Assembly: GCA_012522285.1 (NCBI GenBank)
Contig: JAAYKS010000261.1
Coordinates: 1-5,159 of the forward strand
From: Clostridiaceae bacterium
Lineage (GTDB): Bacteria > Bacillota > Clostridia > Saccharofermentanales > UBA5734
Direction: 5' to 3'
Length of the DNA stretch: 5,159 nucleotides
This document shows positions 4,387 through 5,159 of this stretch, one piece after another; within the stretch, counting starts at the first letter, position 1, and every line of letters begins with the position of its first letter. Under the pieces are notes generated by a model. It was not told where the DNA came from and did not search any database. It saw only the letters and a program-made list of their open reading frames with translations. Made by a program: the position numbers and the translations under genes.

Positions 4387-5159
4387 TCAGTCCTGTGCAA
4401 ACCCGTCTTCCATCAGCGGGATCAGTGCCAGCAATCCTCCCCAGTGGTAGAAGCTGTCGCTGCTTCCGACATCGCACCCTTCGCCGTTGTCCGCATTGTA
4501 GTTCTCGTGGATGTGGCCGTTTTCCTTCCACTCTTTGAGCAGCAGCGCAGCCGACTTTTCCGCCATCGCCTTGCGTGCCTCGGGCAAGTCGTACTTGCGC
4601 AGTCCCAGATAGACCAGAAAGTTCATTGGCGCCCAGATGCGGCCGCGCCAGTAGTCGTTGTCCGGATATGCGGGGTCGTCCCGCATGATCGAGGGGAGGA
4701 TGAACTCCCCGTAAAACTTTTGAGGGTTGAAAAAATTGCGGCTCATCATGGTCTCGGCCTGCGCCTGGGTCGCGGTGCCCGACAACAGCGGATAGAAGTT
4801 CGTGGGAGACAGCCGCAGCGACCATTCCCCGGTGTCGGTCCGGTGGTTGAGGAAGATCCCTGCCTCCTCGCTCCAGAGTCCGGTCAGCGCGCGCTCGAAA
4901 TGGGCGGCCCGCTCCAGCAACTCGGTTTGCTCGTCCTGTTTGCCGGCCCGACCGGCCAGATCCGCGAGCGCTTTGCAGTCCGCTACGTACAGTGCGGTCA
5001 ACCCCGCGTCCTCCAGGAGAATCACGCGGCGCTCGGTGTCGAAGGGGACGTCGTCGTACATCGGGGAATTGTCCAGCCCGGACTCCCACATGGCACCCTG
5101 CAGATCGGAATAGTTGGAACTGGTTGCCCAATGCCCGGTGGTGGAAGCCTGTTTGGGCA
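4387..5159 (-). CDS. (alpha/alpha)6 glycoside hydrolase, GH63/trehalase-like, C-terminal part
   Basis: The frame is open to the window edge and ends at TGA 4389-4387, leaving 256 complete residues; the start is outside, so the internal Met at 5091 is not the true start. The visible part carries the catalytic half of an inverting (alpha/alpha)6-barrel hydrolase. WESGLDNSP holds the probable general acid Asp at visible residue 29. YWRGRIWAPMNF follows at about 169-180, and HENYN holds the probable general base Glu at residue 218, ahead of the closing FYHWGGLLALIP segment. This arrangement is shared by GH63, GH37 and mannosylglycerate-hydrolase-like (MGH1) enzymes, which cut alpha-linked glucose or mannose from small sugars or glycans. 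The exact substrate cannot be told from this piece. No export signal can be assessed because the N-terminus is missing. The downstream radical SAM gene is co-directional. Confidence 0.88.
   Translation of the reverse strand, partial: PKQASTTGHWATSSNYSDLQGAMWESGLDNSPMYDDVPFDTERRVILLEDAGLTALYVADCKALADLAGRAGKQDEQTELLERAAHFERALTGLWSEEAGIFLNHRTDTGEWSLRLSPTNFYPLLSGTATQAQAETMMSRNFFNPQKFYGEFILPSIMRDDPAYPDNDYWRGRIWAPMNFLVYLGLRKYDLPEARKAMAEKSAALLLKEWKENGHIHENYNADNGEGCDVGSSDSFYHWGGLLALIPLMEDGFAQD

Noticed and set aside
4355..5131. A 258-codon minus-strand frame overlapping the glycoside hydrolase
   Set aside because: It is a shifted shadow of the hydrolase frame, Arg/Gly-rich and without recognisable motifs, whereas the other frame carries the catalytic signatures and stays open to the window edge.

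Overview
The window is a GC-rich (roughly 60% by eye) bacterial segment with compact genes, strong AGGAGG/AAAGGA-type ribosome binding sites and two clear intrinsic terminators. The two-subunit transketolase, the SPL-family radical SAM protein and the purine-rich Shine-Dalgarno sites fit an anaerobic Firmicutes-like bacterium (a high-GC clostridium). This placement is inference only; there is no rRNA or marker gene in the window.

Layout. Positions 1-237 (+) hold the last 78 codons of an unidentified gene, closed by an intrinsic terminator at 263-289. A 197-base gap (290-486) contains a 12-bp perfect palindrome and a weak promoter candidate. An operon on the + strand follows: transketolase N-terminal (TPP-binding) subunit (493-1320), transketolase C-terminal subunit (from 1333), then a zinc-dependent medium-chain alcohol/polyol dehydrogenase (2314-3366). 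It is closed by a strong terminator at 3393-3426. Convergent to it, on the - strand, lie a partial (alpha/alpha)6 glycoside hydrolase of the GH63/trehalase-like type (4387 to beyond 5159) and, 45 bases downstream of it, an SPL-like radical SAM protein (3463-4341).

The operon carries two lesions or recoding-like events. First, the transketolase C subunit has no stop codon where one is expected: codon 313 is TGC, one base from TGA. Its frame therefore runs through the old intergenic spacer, including the ribosome binding site of the next gene, into the dehydrogenase. Second, the dehydrogenase is interrupted in its Rossmann domain by a single in-frame TAG (2929-2931), with perfect family-like sequence on both sides in the same frame. 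The literal reading is a 532-residue transketolase-C/dehydrogenase-N fusion plus a 144-codon dehydrogenase C-terminal remainder. This could be pseudogene decay, a consensus or assembly error, or real readthrough. General TAG reassignment is unlikely, because the radical SAM gene ends in TAG and readthrough there would give an absurd antisense extension.

How the genes work together. A dedicated split transketolase followed by a polyol-type dehydrogenase suggests a sugar or sugar-alcohol catabolic cassette: oxidation to a ketose, then two-carbon transfer. The transketolase keeps its catalytic residues and most substrate phosphate contacts but has Ser at the position of yeast His469, a substrate phosphate ligand. 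This hints at a non-standard substrate. The neighbouring glycoside hydrolase is consistent with a carbohydrate-use neighbourhood but lies on the opposite strand. No transporter or regulator is visible.
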